A stretch of 64,000 nucleotides of DNA from Alphaproteobacteria bacterium (lineage in GTDB: Bacteria; Pseudomonadota; Alphaproteobacteria; Caulobacterales; Maricaulaceae). This document shows, piece by piece, positions 1-8,243 of this stretch; position 1 is the first letter of the stretch, and each line of letters starts with the position of its first letter. The stretch covers positions 1-64,000 of the forward strand of contig JAJRSJ010000033.1 in assembly GCA_024278855.1 (NCBI GenBank). The letters run 5' to 3'. Both the position numbers and the translations under genes were made by a program. A model generated the notes under the pieces. That model was given only the letters and a program-made list of their open reading frames with translations, searched no databases and was not told the DNA's origin.

Positions 1-675
1 CTCTAATGTCGTTACCCCCCACTCACTCGGATTTTCCCGCACATCATGGGTAAACAAGATCAGCCAACCCGGGCGTTTCTTCAGCCCCTCTATCAGTTTC
101 AAGGCGTGGTCAAGTTTGGTGCCGTGATAAAGAGGTGTGGACTTGAGACAGTTTAAATCCGCCCGGCCCCGGTTAACACCGGGCATGACCCCGCGCATGG
201 ATTTGAAATGCGCAGCCACAGCCGTTTTATTGGCGCTATTTGTAGTGCCGTAAGGCCAAGCGAAATGTTCAACGGGTTTTTTCACCCCCATTTCGTACAA
301 TGCGGATTTGTTTTGCTGTATTTCCGCCAACACCTGGTCTGCGGAGCTTTGACCGCAGTCCAGATGCGAATAAGTATGCCCGGCAATTTCGTGGTTTAAT
401 TTTTGCAGGCACGCCAAATCGGCTTTATGATAGCTTTGTCCGTGGTGGTTTGTAATCCCCGCCAAGCCCGCCGCCACGTAAAAACTAGCCCGCCACTTAT
501 GCTTGGCCAGCATATCGGCACCTTCATACAAAGCACTGCGCGGGAAATCGTCAAATGAGAAACTGACAATGGGGCGCTTAAGGGACACCCGAATATCTCG
601 TCTGGCCCGCAAGGGTAACAGCTTGCGCGAAATTTTGGCACTGAGAGACACTGAGGGTTGGTAGGGCGCATTCAT
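1..675 (-). CDS. Polysaccharide deacetylase (NodB/CE4 family), C-terminus cut by window edge
   Basis: Predicted to remove N-acetyl groups from a cell-surface polysaccharide. The frame is open from an ATG at 675 to the window edge (225 codons), so the C-terminus is missing. The CE4 metal and catalytic motifs are visible: FSFDDFP with the Asp pair near residues 42-43, HTYSH with the H-x3-H pair near 100 and 104, AWPYG near 139-143, and a late LILFTHD carrying the terminal His. The first ~35 residues are basic and not clearly a signal peptide. The ATG overlaps the stop of the upstream glycosyltransferase by 4 nt (ATGA), so it is the fourth gene of the exopolysaccharide operon. Family is secure; the substrate is unknown. 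Confidence 0.85.
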   Translation of the reverse strand, partial: MNAPYQPSVSLSAKISRKLLPLRARRDIRVSLKRPIVSFSFDDFPRSALYEGADMLAKHKWRASFYVAAGLAGITNHHGQSYHKADLACLQKLNHEIAGHTYSHLDCGQSSADQVLAEIQQNKSALYEMGVKKPVEHFAWPYGTTNSANKTAVAAHFKSMRGVMPGVNRGRADLNCLKSTPLYHGTKLDHALKLIEGLKKRPGWLILFTHDVRENPSEWGVTTLE

Positions 676-1634
676 GACACAGCCTTCAATGATGCGGCTT
701 GCAATGACATGGCTTGGGAATACCAGGACGCACGCCATAATTTAAGGGCCAAGAGCCGAAGCTTGGTCGGCATAACCGATGAGCGTACCAAAGCTCTCAG
801 CAAAGGGCGTATCAATTTTTGGCCCGGCACATGTTTGAGGTTTTGGCTCAACCTGTACAGGGTCAGGGTTTTTGCCAAATCCGGGTGGGCATTGGTAAAG
901 CGTATGTAATTGGCCGCACTGTCCTTGAAGCGGGTCAGCAGAGTTTCCGTAGTCTCTACCCCCAGATGCAAGGCCGGGATATCAGCGTGTTTAAGCCTAT
1001 ATGTTTTCGCCGTCCTGGCGGCCCACTCGCTATCTTCCCAACCCCAACCGGTAAAACCGGTATCAAATGGCTCGGCCTCCAGAATATCGCCGCGCACACA
1101 TAAATTGGACGAACAGACATATTGTGCGCCGTTTTTGCTGCGGGCATCCGCATCCAGACAGTCCGAGGTCTTTGAGAAAGCCCGGTGCAGTTCTGTCTCG
1201 CTTGATTGTTTGCGCATCGGCACCGTAAAGCCGCCAAATATGCTATCAGCGTCCCCGGCTTTGATAGCGGCAAGATAATCAGCCAAAAATGTAACCTCTT
1301 GTGGGCGCATATCCGCATCGAGGAATAGAACCCAATTTGCTTTTGCCTGTGATTTTAAATAATTGCGGGCGGTTGAGCGGCCTTTATTGTTGGCGGCAAA
1401 AAACAAGCGCACAGCGGCGGTGGTTTTGTTGGCCGCGTGCCCAAGGCGTATATTGACATTGGCGTCATTGGTACCGTCGTCATAGAGCAATATTTCCACC
1501 CCCTCTACGCCCTCGGCTTGCCCGATTAAATCACTGAGCAATAAATTTGGATCGTCGTGATAATAAGGAACCAAGACGGACAGGCGGGCAGGCGGGCCTG
1601 ATGTTGCCGCCTGGTTTTGGTGTTGTGTAATCAC
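672..1634 (-). CDS. Family 2 glycosyltransferase
   Basis: Predicted GT-A fold glycosyltransferase (320 aa) that adds a sugar to a lipid-linked exopolysaccharide intermediate at the cytoplasmic membrane face. The N-terminus has the GT2 signature LSVLVPYYHDD, then the YDDG nucleotide-sugar segment, NNKGRSTARN and the metal-binding LFLDADM. Further on, GWGWEDSEWA resembles the acceptor-side motif of the C-terminal galactosyltransferase-like subdomain. The start ATG overlaps the flippase stop (ATGA), and the stop overlaps the deacetylase start in the same way, indicating translational coupling. Donor and acceptor cannot be read from sequence. Confidence 0.88.
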   Translation of the reverse strand: MITQHQNQAATSGPPARLSVLVPYYHDDPNLLLSDLIGQAEGVEGVEILLYDDGTNDANVNIRLGHAANKTTAAVRLFFAANNKGRSTARNYLKSQAKANWVLFLDADMRPQEVTFLADYLAAIKAGDADSIFGGFTVPMRKQSSETELHRAFSKTSDCLDADARSKNGAQYVCSSNLCVRGDILEAEPFDTGFTGWGWEDSEWAARTAKTYRLKHADIPALHLGVETTETLLTRFKDSAANYIRFTNAHPDLAKTLTLYRLSQNLKHVPGQKLIRPLLRALVRSSVMPTKLRLLALKLWRASWYSQAMSLQAASLKAVS

Positions 1635-3124
1635 GGCATTGGCTCCGGCGCAGGTTCCAGTTTGGAAGGTTTTATTCGGGTTTTAATTTTGTCTAGCACA
1701 TCTCTCGCCAAAGTCCGGCAATTGGCCGTATTAAGGGACATGACCACGCTTGCGTAAACCACCGCGCCAACACTGGCTTTGACCAACAATTCAAGCACAT
1801 CCGCCAATTGGTCTACCGCGTCCGGCAACACCAAACCCGCGCCCGCCATGACCACGCAGGCAAATGCGGATTGCACCAATGCTTTAACGGGGAGCGGCAG
1901 GGGGAATGACCGTCTGGCCACAACAAAGCTCAGAACCAGACCAACACCGTAAGCGGCCAATGTCGCCCACACCGCGCCGCTCAACCCGTAGAGCGGGATC
2001 AGCCAGATGTTTAAAATAACATTGACAATAACGGGCGGGATCATAGTCATGGCCAACAACCCGGTCTTGCGTGACAGCATAAATGCGCGCTGGGCATAAT
2101 AGGCAATAAAGCCGTTCATCACCCCGACAAACGCAATCCACGGCATGATTTTCACCGCCTCGGCGCGCACACTTTCGCCCAAAATAAATCCGGCAGGTTC
2201 CGCCACCAATGCAATACCTGTCGCGGCAGGCAATATGACGAGAAGCAAGATTTCCCCGTAGTTTTTCAATACTTTTTTCGTGGTCTCTAGCCCGTCTTGC
2301 TCCAAGCTCGTAATGGCGATAGGTGTGATGGCCATAGCAATCCAGATGAACAATACATCCAAAGACCGGTTGGCTAGATTATAGCCGGCATTATATTGCC
2401 CGACCGCCAGATCGTCCATGAAATATTTGATGAAAAACAAATCCCCTTGGGACAAAATATAGCTCATCATCAATGCGAAACATATTGGCATGCCGTAAGC
2501 AAAATATTGCTTTACGCGTACCTTATTGACTGCGCCGCCAGCCATGCGCTTAAGCATAAATGGCAAATCTACCAATACCGCTCACGCACTTGCGGCCAAT
2601 ATGCCAACAAATGGCGCGGCCTCGCGCAAGGGCGTTACTAAAATAAGCACGATCCCCAATCCAAACCCGAACAAGCTTTGCGATGAATGAATGGCACTAA
2701 AGCGGCCTATGCGGTGGGCAGCCTTGTGGGCCTCTATGCCGATATTATAAATCAGCGTCAAACAAGTGGATGCTAGTGCAAAGGCCAAAATGGTCTTCAT
2801 GGTGTTTTCGATGGGCAGGATATAGATAACCCCCATAAACAAAGGCAAGCCAAGCAGGGCCATAATGACGGCGGTCACATAACTGGTTTTAAGGTGGCTA
2901 GCCAATTGTCCGCGCCGCTCGGCCCGTGCATAGAACCTAGCCATTGCCGCTTCTATCCAGGTGAAAAATACCATATGAATAAAGTGAAGACTGGCAATCG
3001 CCAGTGCGTAGCGGCCAAATTCGGCGCCGTCAAACAAGCGCGTCAAAATGGCAATCGTGCCAAAGCTAATGACAATATTGGCCAGATTGACCGGAATATA
3101 TCCAAGCATTTGCCGCCAAATCAT
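1631..3124 (-). pseudogene. Wzx-like polysaccharide flippase split by an in-frame TGA
   Basis: A multi-spanning membrane protein of the polysaccharide biosynthesis/flippase family, expected to move undecaprenyl-linked repeat units across the membrane. The frame begins at ATG 3124 and runs 180 codons to a TGA at 2584-2582. It stays open in the same frame directly after it to 1631, giving pieces of 180 aa and about 314 aa (a TTG at 2575 could start the second). Together they would make about 497 aa, normal for Wzx. Hydrophobic helices continue on both sides. The gene lies 9 nt after the priming transferase and overlaps the next glycosyltransferase by 4 nt. A single base change (for example CGA to TGA) or a sequencing error would explain the break. 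TGA acts as a normal stop elsewhere in the window. Confidence 0.8.
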
Positions 3125-3133
3125 AACATGCTC

Positions 3134-4762
3134 CTAGCGGTCGTTTTCACTGTCGCCGAGCAAGCAGGGCAGGGTTTTGACCATGACCATAAGGTCAAAG
3201 AAAAACCCAGAACGTTCAATATATTCAATATCCAACCGCACACGCCTTGCGACACTTTTGGCGTCATGCAAAGGCCCGCGTGAACCGTTGATTTGCGCCC
3301 ATCCGGTCAGGCCGGGCTTGACCTTAAGGCGGTGCGCATATTCGTCCACAAGCTTGTAGGTTTCCACATCTCCCGTGTGCATGCCAACGGCGTGGGGGCG
3401 CGGCCCGACCAGAGACATATCGCCTTTTAACACATTGAGAAGTTGCGGCAATTCGTCCAGACTGGTTTTGCGAATAAAGCGTCCGACACGGGTGACCCGG
3501 TTATCGCCCGCAACCACTTGGGATTTAGCATCTTTGTCCTCGTCTGCGACTTTAAGCGAGCGGAATTTAAACACGTCAAACACCCGGTTATTAAAACCCT
3601 GGCGTTTTTGCTTGAACAGAACCGGGCCGGGACTGTCGAGCTTAATGGCAAGGGCAATCAGCCCCAGTACAGGGGCGCCGAATAATAAGGCGCTCCCGCT
3701 AATGACAATATCGACCATGCGTTTGGTGAAAATTTGTCGGCCGGAAAATTGCTGTCCAGTGATTTCGCGCATGCCGATTTCAGCGATCTGGCTCAGGCGT
3801 TGTTGTACATGATCAAGGTGTTCAAATTCATCAACCACAAAGGCGATGCGGTTGGGTAATTTACGCACTTGGCGAACAAATGCATTTTTTCGATCGCTGG
3901 CAATGCTTGGCAAGGTGACAATAATCCTGTCCACATAAGGAAGCGCATCCCAACTTAGCATGTCCTCGATTTTCCCCACGACGGGGACGCCGTGAATGTT
4001 ATGGGGGGCGCGAGATAGACGCTCATCAAAAATAGCCAATATGTTCAGCTCGCGTGTGCGGGCGTTTTCTTCAATCAAACGTCTTGCCGCTTCGGTCGCG
4101 CCTAACATGACAATGGTTGGAATAAGCTGACCGCGTTTATGTTGGCGCTTGATGAAGACAAAATAGGCCGTGTGCAAGATCAGCAATGTAGCCGTGGCCA
4201 AAGCTCCAGAAAGAGCCAATGCGTCCGGGAAAAATGTAGCGGGTTTGAAGATCAAAGCTATGGACAGCCACACGCCCAACGCCGCCGCTGCCCCGAGAAA
4301 CACACGCTTCATGTGACCGCTATAGCTTTCAGCGGGAGAAAAATGGTGGGCTTTGACGAAATACATGGCTGCGAAAAAGCCTGCTGCCCCGGACAGACCA
4401 GCGGCCATTGGAGCCAACACGCCATTATTATTAGTGCCAATATATCCGCTCCAGACAGATATGAGAATCACCGCCGTGACAAATACTGCATCAATCAGCC
4501 GCAAGGAAAAACGAAGGGCCGCCATATTGCCGGTTTGGGCCGGGAAATGGATGTCTGAAAGCTTGACCCGTGGTTTTGGCTTGGGGTTTTGGGTTTTGGG
4601 GCTATGCGTTTTATGGCTATGAGTTTTGAGGCTATGGGCCGCCTGCCCCGTTCTTTGAGCAAAGGCGTCCAGGGTTTCAATTTGCCCATTTGGCACCGTA
4701 CCCGGCGACGGTTTTGTAAGAAATTTTTCTGGGCCTACACCCGGTTTTTTTAGTTGTGCCAT
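3134..4762 (-). CDS. Undecaprenyl-phosphate sugar phosphotransferase (exopolysaccharide priming enzyme)
   Basis: Predicted polyprenyl glycosylphosphotransferase of the WcaJ/PssZ type, which transfers a sugar-1-phosphate to undecaprenyl phosphate and so starts the repeat unit. After a polar N-terminus come about four hydrophobic helices, a Rossmann-like middle domain (VMLGATEAARR) and the conserved C-terminal catalytic domain: KRMVDIVIS, SPGPVLFKQKR, VFKFRSL, DELPQL, GDMSLVGPRP and KPGLTGWAQI. ATG 4762 is chosen because a purine-rich GGTGGG lies just upstream; a GTG at 4771 would add three residues. The N-terminus holds a low-complexity stretch of KTHS/KTQ/PKPK repeats encoded by degenerate short tandem repeats (~4560-4640). 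First gene of the minus-strand operon. Confidence 0.93.
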   Translation of the reverse strand: MAQLKKPGVGPEKFLTKPSPGTVPNGQIETLDAFAQRTGQAAHSLKTHSHKTHSPKTQNPKPKPRVKLSDIHFPAQTGNMAALRFSLRLIDAVFVTAVILISVWSGYIGTNNNGVLAPMAAGLSGAAGFFAAMYFVKAHHFSPAESYSGHMKRVFLGAAAALGVWLSIALIFKPATFFPDALALSGALATATLLILHTAYFVFIKRQHKRGQLIPTIVMLGATEAARRLIEENARTRELNILAIFDERLSRAPHNIHGVPVVGKIEDMLSWDALPYVDRIIVTLPSIASDRKNAFVRQVRKLPNRIAFVVDEFEHLDHVQQRLSQIAEIGMREITGQQFSGRQIFTKRMVDIVISGSALLFGAPVLGLIALAIKLDSPGPVLFKQKRQGFNNRVFDVFKFRSLKVADEDKDAKSQVVAGDNRVTRVGRFIRKTSLDELPQLLNVLKGDMSLVGPRPHAVGMHTGDVETYKLVDEYAHRLKVKPGLTGWAQINGSRGPLHDAKSVARRVRLDIEYIERSGFFFDLMVMVKTLPCLLGDSENDR

Positions 4763-5005
4763 TTTACCCACCGCATTATTTTGTCATAACCTATGCCAAT
4801 AGGAAAAATAATCTGTAAACATCATGGTGTTTATGTGGGGAGAAATACGGGCCGTGTCGTGGTAATTTCCCAGACTTGTTCTGATACGGGTCACATGTTT
4901 GAGATCGTGGTTAATATCTGGCTAATATGGGCGTAAACGGGTTCTTTTTAAAAGAACATCATTTCAGTCTTGCAGGAGAGGCGCGCTTGCGCTAATTCCC
5001 CGCTC

Positions 5006-5096
5006 GGAGACGTGGCCGAGTGGTCGAAGGCGCTCCCCTGCTAAGGGAGTATGGGTCATAAGCCCATCGAGGGTTCGAATCCCTTCGTCTCCGCCA
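5006..5096 (+). tRNA. tRNA-Ser (anticodon GCT)
   Basis: The acceptor stem GGAGACG pairs with CGTCTCC. The anticodon stem-loop reads CTCCC-CTGCTAA-GGGAG, giving anticodon GCT. The gene has the long variable arm typical of serine tRNAs, a T loop GGTTCGAATCC, and an encoded CCA. A run of T lies just downstream (~5100-5106). Confidence 0.97.
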
Positions 5097-5215
5097 TACC
5101 CTTTTTATTATCTAGTAATTCCAAGGGGTTCAATCGGTCCTGACAAGCTTTCAGGGTTTACCGAGTATCCTTTGCTGCCCATAACAAACCGGGATAATTC
5201 CAGCTCTCTTGCTTC

Positions 5216-7060
5216 TTATGGCCGCAATTCTTTCCAGGCCATTGCAGCCCACGGTGAGGCCTGAACCTCAGAGTAATAAAGGGGACGTAAATATTTAAGA
5301 GCTTCTCGCCTCGATACGGGTACATCGGCTATAGCCGCTTCTTCTCGCAAAAAAGGATAGAGCTCGCCCTCTGCCAGTAGTTGCTTTAAATAGTCAAGCA
5401 GATCTGCTTCATCGTCGACCCAACCCCGCCGCATGGCTGCGAGCATGGCCTCCGCATCCATAGAACGGTAAGATATATGGGCTTCGGCCTTGCCACCTTT
5501 AAATTTGGGCGTATTTGAGCTTACAAAAACTTTATTTGTCCAACCGTCTTGTAGCTCCCCTGCCGAATAATTCCAGCGTTTAGGTCGATTAGAAGAGAGT
5601 AGGCCCTCAGCCATCATGAATTCAGTTATCCACTTCTTGGCTTGCCGCTCTCTTTCAGGCACAACAATATCACTGGACGCGTATCCGCTTATGATGGCAC
5701 TGGCGAAATTCCATGGAACTTGAACGCCATCGAGCCAAAATGGATAATAATGCCGCAACCTCAGACTACCAATGTCGAGCGCCGGGTCGTAAGCCTCAAT
5801 GTGCCGCTCCTTTAGGCCGGGAAGATCGTTTGCCGCATCGCCTGCAAGGCTTGATATAGGTTGCCCCAAAGCGGTTGCTGCACGTGACATAGCCCGCCAT
5901 AGCCGATGCTCGTGCAAGGCAAAGAAGAGCGGTTCTCGGTCTAGCGAATAACGACGGCTGGACAGGCCCGGATATGGATTGTCCAATATAGGGCGCAACG
6001 CGGCAAGCTCTAGGCGTAAACGTGTTGCCGCCTCATCCGCCAAAGGACTGTCTTGGAGAACAAAAGTCGCTAGGCCGTTCATATAATACGGCAGTCCCCA
6101 CGCTAGGGGGCCTTCGGAGTTGTTTTTCCCCAAACTCCCCATGCCTGAAACCGATAGGTTGGACAGATCATGACGCAGTAAATCATAAGGGTTATCGCCA
6201 AAACGCAACAGCTTATATTCTGGTGTCGCATTCTTGACACTTAAGCCCCAAGGGATGACATCTTTTGGTATTGTTTTGCAACTATGAGGCTCTCCTGAGA
6301 GGTTAATCGAGCATAGAGAATAAGCGGAGCGAAACAATTTACCGACTTGGTCAGGCTGATGAACCAATGCAAATACGGCGCCGCTATCTTGCGCTAATTC
6401 CAACACAACCGCATTTTTATCTCCGATAGCCTCGAGGGCATTAACAACAATATCACCGTTGTTTTCCAAGAAGTTTAGGCATTTGTTATCCGAGCAAACA
6501 AGGGTTTGGTCCGTCGCATGCGCGATTGTGAGCTGTATACCTACTTTAAATATGGGATCTTCTTTGGTCTTTATAGGTATCAGTCCTTGCTCAGAAATAC
6601 GGTATAGCCAAGAACCTGATTTAGCAGCTCCAGGGCGACGTTCTTCCGGCAAATTGTACGAGGCATCAAAAGCGAGGATGTAGGGTATCTCGTTTATAGC
6701 GAAAAGTGATTGGAAGGTTAAACGACGTTTGTTTCCATCGCTAAGCGGAACATGCGTTACTTGGCCTGCTTTATCAAAAATCATGATTTCACGAAAAGAG
6801 TTTACAGGTGTCGCCCCTAACACAATCGTGCGACCATCGGATAAGGTAAGGTCAAATTGTGGTATTGTTTTACCAATTCCAAAATACCCAGTGCCATTCG
6901 GTAAGCAAAAGTGGAGGTCTGCATTCATTTTTGCGTTCGTGCCTGAGGGTCCGAATTTTGTGAACGGAATTGGAGTTGCCAGATCACAATCAGCCACTGC
7001 AATATTGGAATTACATCCGCACAATAGAAGGAATAAAATAGATGAAAGGAAAAGCCGCAT
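5216..7060 (-). CDS. Large lipoprotein of unknown function
   Basis: A 614-aa protein whose first 15 residues form a lipoprotein signal peptide (MRLFLSSILFLLLCGC, lipidated Cys at residue 16), so it is likely anchored in an envelope membrane and faces the periplasm or outside. I do not recognise the family. The first half is rich in beta-like hydrophobic/Gly strands. The second half is rich in aromatics and charge (WNYSAGELQDGW, SYRSMDAEAM) with a helical C-terminus, and looks more like a helical toroid or sugar-active domain than a binding protein, but no catalytic motif can be named. The gene stands alone between tRNA-Ser and an integrase remnant beside tRNA-Val, so it may be horizontally acquired. 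It could equally belong with the nearby polysaccharide operon. Confidence 0.75.
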   Translation of the reverse strand: MRLFLSSILFLLLCGCNSNIAVADCDLATPIPFTKFGPSGTNAKMNADLHFCLPNGTGYFGIGKTIPQFDLTLSDGRTIVLGATPVNSFREIMIFDKAGQVTHVPLSDGNKRRLTFQSLFAINEIPYILAFDASYNLPEERRPGAAKSGSWLYRISEQGLIPIKTKEDPIFKVGIQLTIAHATDQTLVCSDNKCLNFLENNGDIVVNALEAIGDKNAVVLELAQDSGAVFALVHQPDQVGKLFRSAYSLCSINLSGEPHSCKTIPKDVIPWGLSVKNATPEYKLLRFGDNPYDLLRHDLSNLSVSGMGSLGKNNSEGPLAWGLPYYMNGLATFVLQDSPLADEAATRLRLELAALRPILDNPYPGLSSRRYSLDREPLFFALHEHRLWRAMSRAATALGQPISSLAGDAANDLPGLKERHIEAYDPALDIGSLRLRHYYPFWLDGVQVPWNFASAIISGYASSDIVVPERERQAKKWITEFMMAEGLLSSNRPKRWNYSAGELQDGWTNKVFVSSNTPKFKGGKAEAHISYRSMDAEAMLAAMRRGWVDDEADLLDYLKQLLAEGELYPFLREEAAIADVPVSRREALKYLRPLYYSEVQASPWAAMAWKELRP

Positions 7061-7246
7061 TGAATTAATGCCTCCTGAGTTGTCGCCTTCATATAACGTG
7101 AGGCAGATTTAAGTCTGGATCAAGCGAGAGTTTGCTTGCCTCTGTTGATTTATATTAGGCGACGGCATTGCCGTATTGCAAGCGGCGATTTTCGATAGTT
7201 TCCTGTCCTCCTTTCTCTTTTGTTTAAAGTTGATTGCGCTCACTAA

Positions 7247-7456
7247 AGTAAACGTCAGCAGGGGCGACGCTTTTCAGGTTTTCGTGGCAATGTCCATTAT
7301 TATACAGGAGGCAGGCTACTGACACAAAGCGTGCCGGCTTGGGAAGTGGCGGCGCAATTAGGGTATATACAATCGGGAATGAGCACCACAGAGATATACA
7401 CTTGCTATGACCCGACCTCTCTTTCGCAGCCCGTAAAGGTCGTTGACGTTTTTTGA
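7247..7456 (+). pseudogene. Tyrosine recombinase (integrase) C-terminal remnant
   Basis: A plus-strand frame, open for 70 codons and ending in TGA at 7456, encodes VPAWEVAAQLG followed by SGMSTTEIYTCYDP. This matches the usual integrase C-terminal segment in which LGH and a downstream Tyr (in T-E-x-Y) surround the active site. The expected LGH reads LGY here, and no N-terminal or central catalytic domain is found upstream, where stops occur. It lies 81 bp from the 3' end of tRNA-Val, the usual place for an integrase of an element inserted at a tRNA. Identification rests on this short motif only. Confidence 0.55.
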
Positions 7457-7537
7457 CAGCTTGCGTGTGAAATGCGTGTGAGTTTGAGGCGGATGAAAAT
7501 TTGATGCGGCGTAAATCATTGTTTTTATTGAGAAAAA

Positions 7538-7612
7538 TGGTGGACGATACTGGGATTGAACCAGTGACCCCTACAATGTCAATGTAGTGCTCTACCGCTG
7601 AGCTAATCGTCC
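7538..7612 (-). tRNA. tRNA-Val (anticodon GAC)
   Basis: On the minus strand the sequence starts GGACGATTAGCTCAGC and ends in ATCGTCC-A-CCA. The anticodon stem-loop CTACA-TTGACAT-TGTAG gives anticodon GAC. CCA is encoded. Its 3' end faces the integrase remnant at 7247-7456. Confidence 0.97.
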
Positions 7613-7746
7613 ATTTTCGATTATTGCGTTGCAAATGACCGCATCTTCAAATGCCAAATAACACCCAACTGTTTAGGCCTAGCTTTGGTTGGCGCTACAT
7701 AACACCAGGTTTAGCCCCTGTAAATCGCTATTTGCGGTAATCTGGC

Positions 7747-8178
7747 TTATCTTGCATCCGCGTATTGGATCAAGGCCGGGCGGATTTTTTCCAGATCTAA
7801 TCCGGCATTGGTAGCGGCAGCCATGACACCGTCAACGCCCATGTCCTTTACATTGGCGAAACACCAAAGCGTTGCCGAGCGCATGCCGCTCGCACAATGG
7901 GCCAGAACCGGTTTAGGCAGAGCGTCAAAAGCTTCGGTCATTGCATCGATTAAATCTAGGGACAATTGCCCCGGTTGCATGGGGATGTGGGCATAGGAAA
8001 TTCCAGCCGCTTGCGCTTTTTTTTCTATGTCGTCCGCAAAGGGTTGTCCCGGTTTTTCCATATCAGGGCGATTATTGATGATAGATTTGAAACCGGCACC
8101 GGCGATGAAATCAATTTGCTCAGGAAACACCTGCATACAAATGGAAACATCATCAGAGAGTTTTTGAAATTTTACCAT
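7747..8178 (-). CDS. DUF442 / TIGR01244 family sulfurtransferase-phosphatase-like protein
   Basis: A 143-aa protein of the DUF442 family (also found fused to Blh-type sulfur dioxygenases), with a dual-specificity-phosphatase fold. The P-loop HCASGMRSA carries the nucleophile Cys95 and Arg100 (C-x4-R spacing as in rhodanese/phosphatase loops of this family). The family is linked to persulfide or sulfide handling, but the reaction is not fixed. It starts at ATG 8178 with a purine-rich AAGGAA upstream. It lies 65 nt after feoB on the same strand but has its own candidate promoter region with a 20-bp perfect palindrome (8192-8211), so it may be regulated separately. Confidence 0.85.
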   Translation of the reverse strand: MVKFQKLSDDVSICMQVFPEQIDFIAGAGFKSIINNRPDMEKPGQPFADDIEKKAQAAGISYAHIPMQPGQLSLDLIDAMTEAFDALPKPVLAHCASGMRSATLWCFANVKDMGVDGVMAAATNAGLDLEKIRPALIQYADAR

Positions 8179-8191
8179 GAATATATTCCTT

Positions 8192-8211
8192 ATATTAGAT
8201 ATTACTAATAT
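8192..8211. promoter_or_regulatory. 20-bp perfect palindrome, candidate operator of the DUF442 gene
   Basis: ATATTAG-ATATTA-CTAATAT: two 7-bp arms in perfect inverted repeat around a 6-bp centre, 14-33 nt upstream of the start at 8178. Size and position fit a repressor site. ArsR-type persulfide sensors (BigR/SqrR) control DUF442-like genes elsewhere; that link is inference. Confidence 0.5.
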
Positions 8212-8243
8212 AGAGTGCCGCGACCAATTTGCAAGTACTTATC

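Noticed and set aside
2582-2584. TGA in wzx as recoded Trp or selenocysteine
   Set aside because: TGA ends many intact genes in the window, no SECIS-like element is apparent, and flippases are not selenoproteins.
7224-7634. Minus-strand 136-aa frame over tRNA-Val
   Set aside because: It runs through the tRNA and opposite the integrase remnant; the peptide VTGSIPVSS is typical of translated tRNA.
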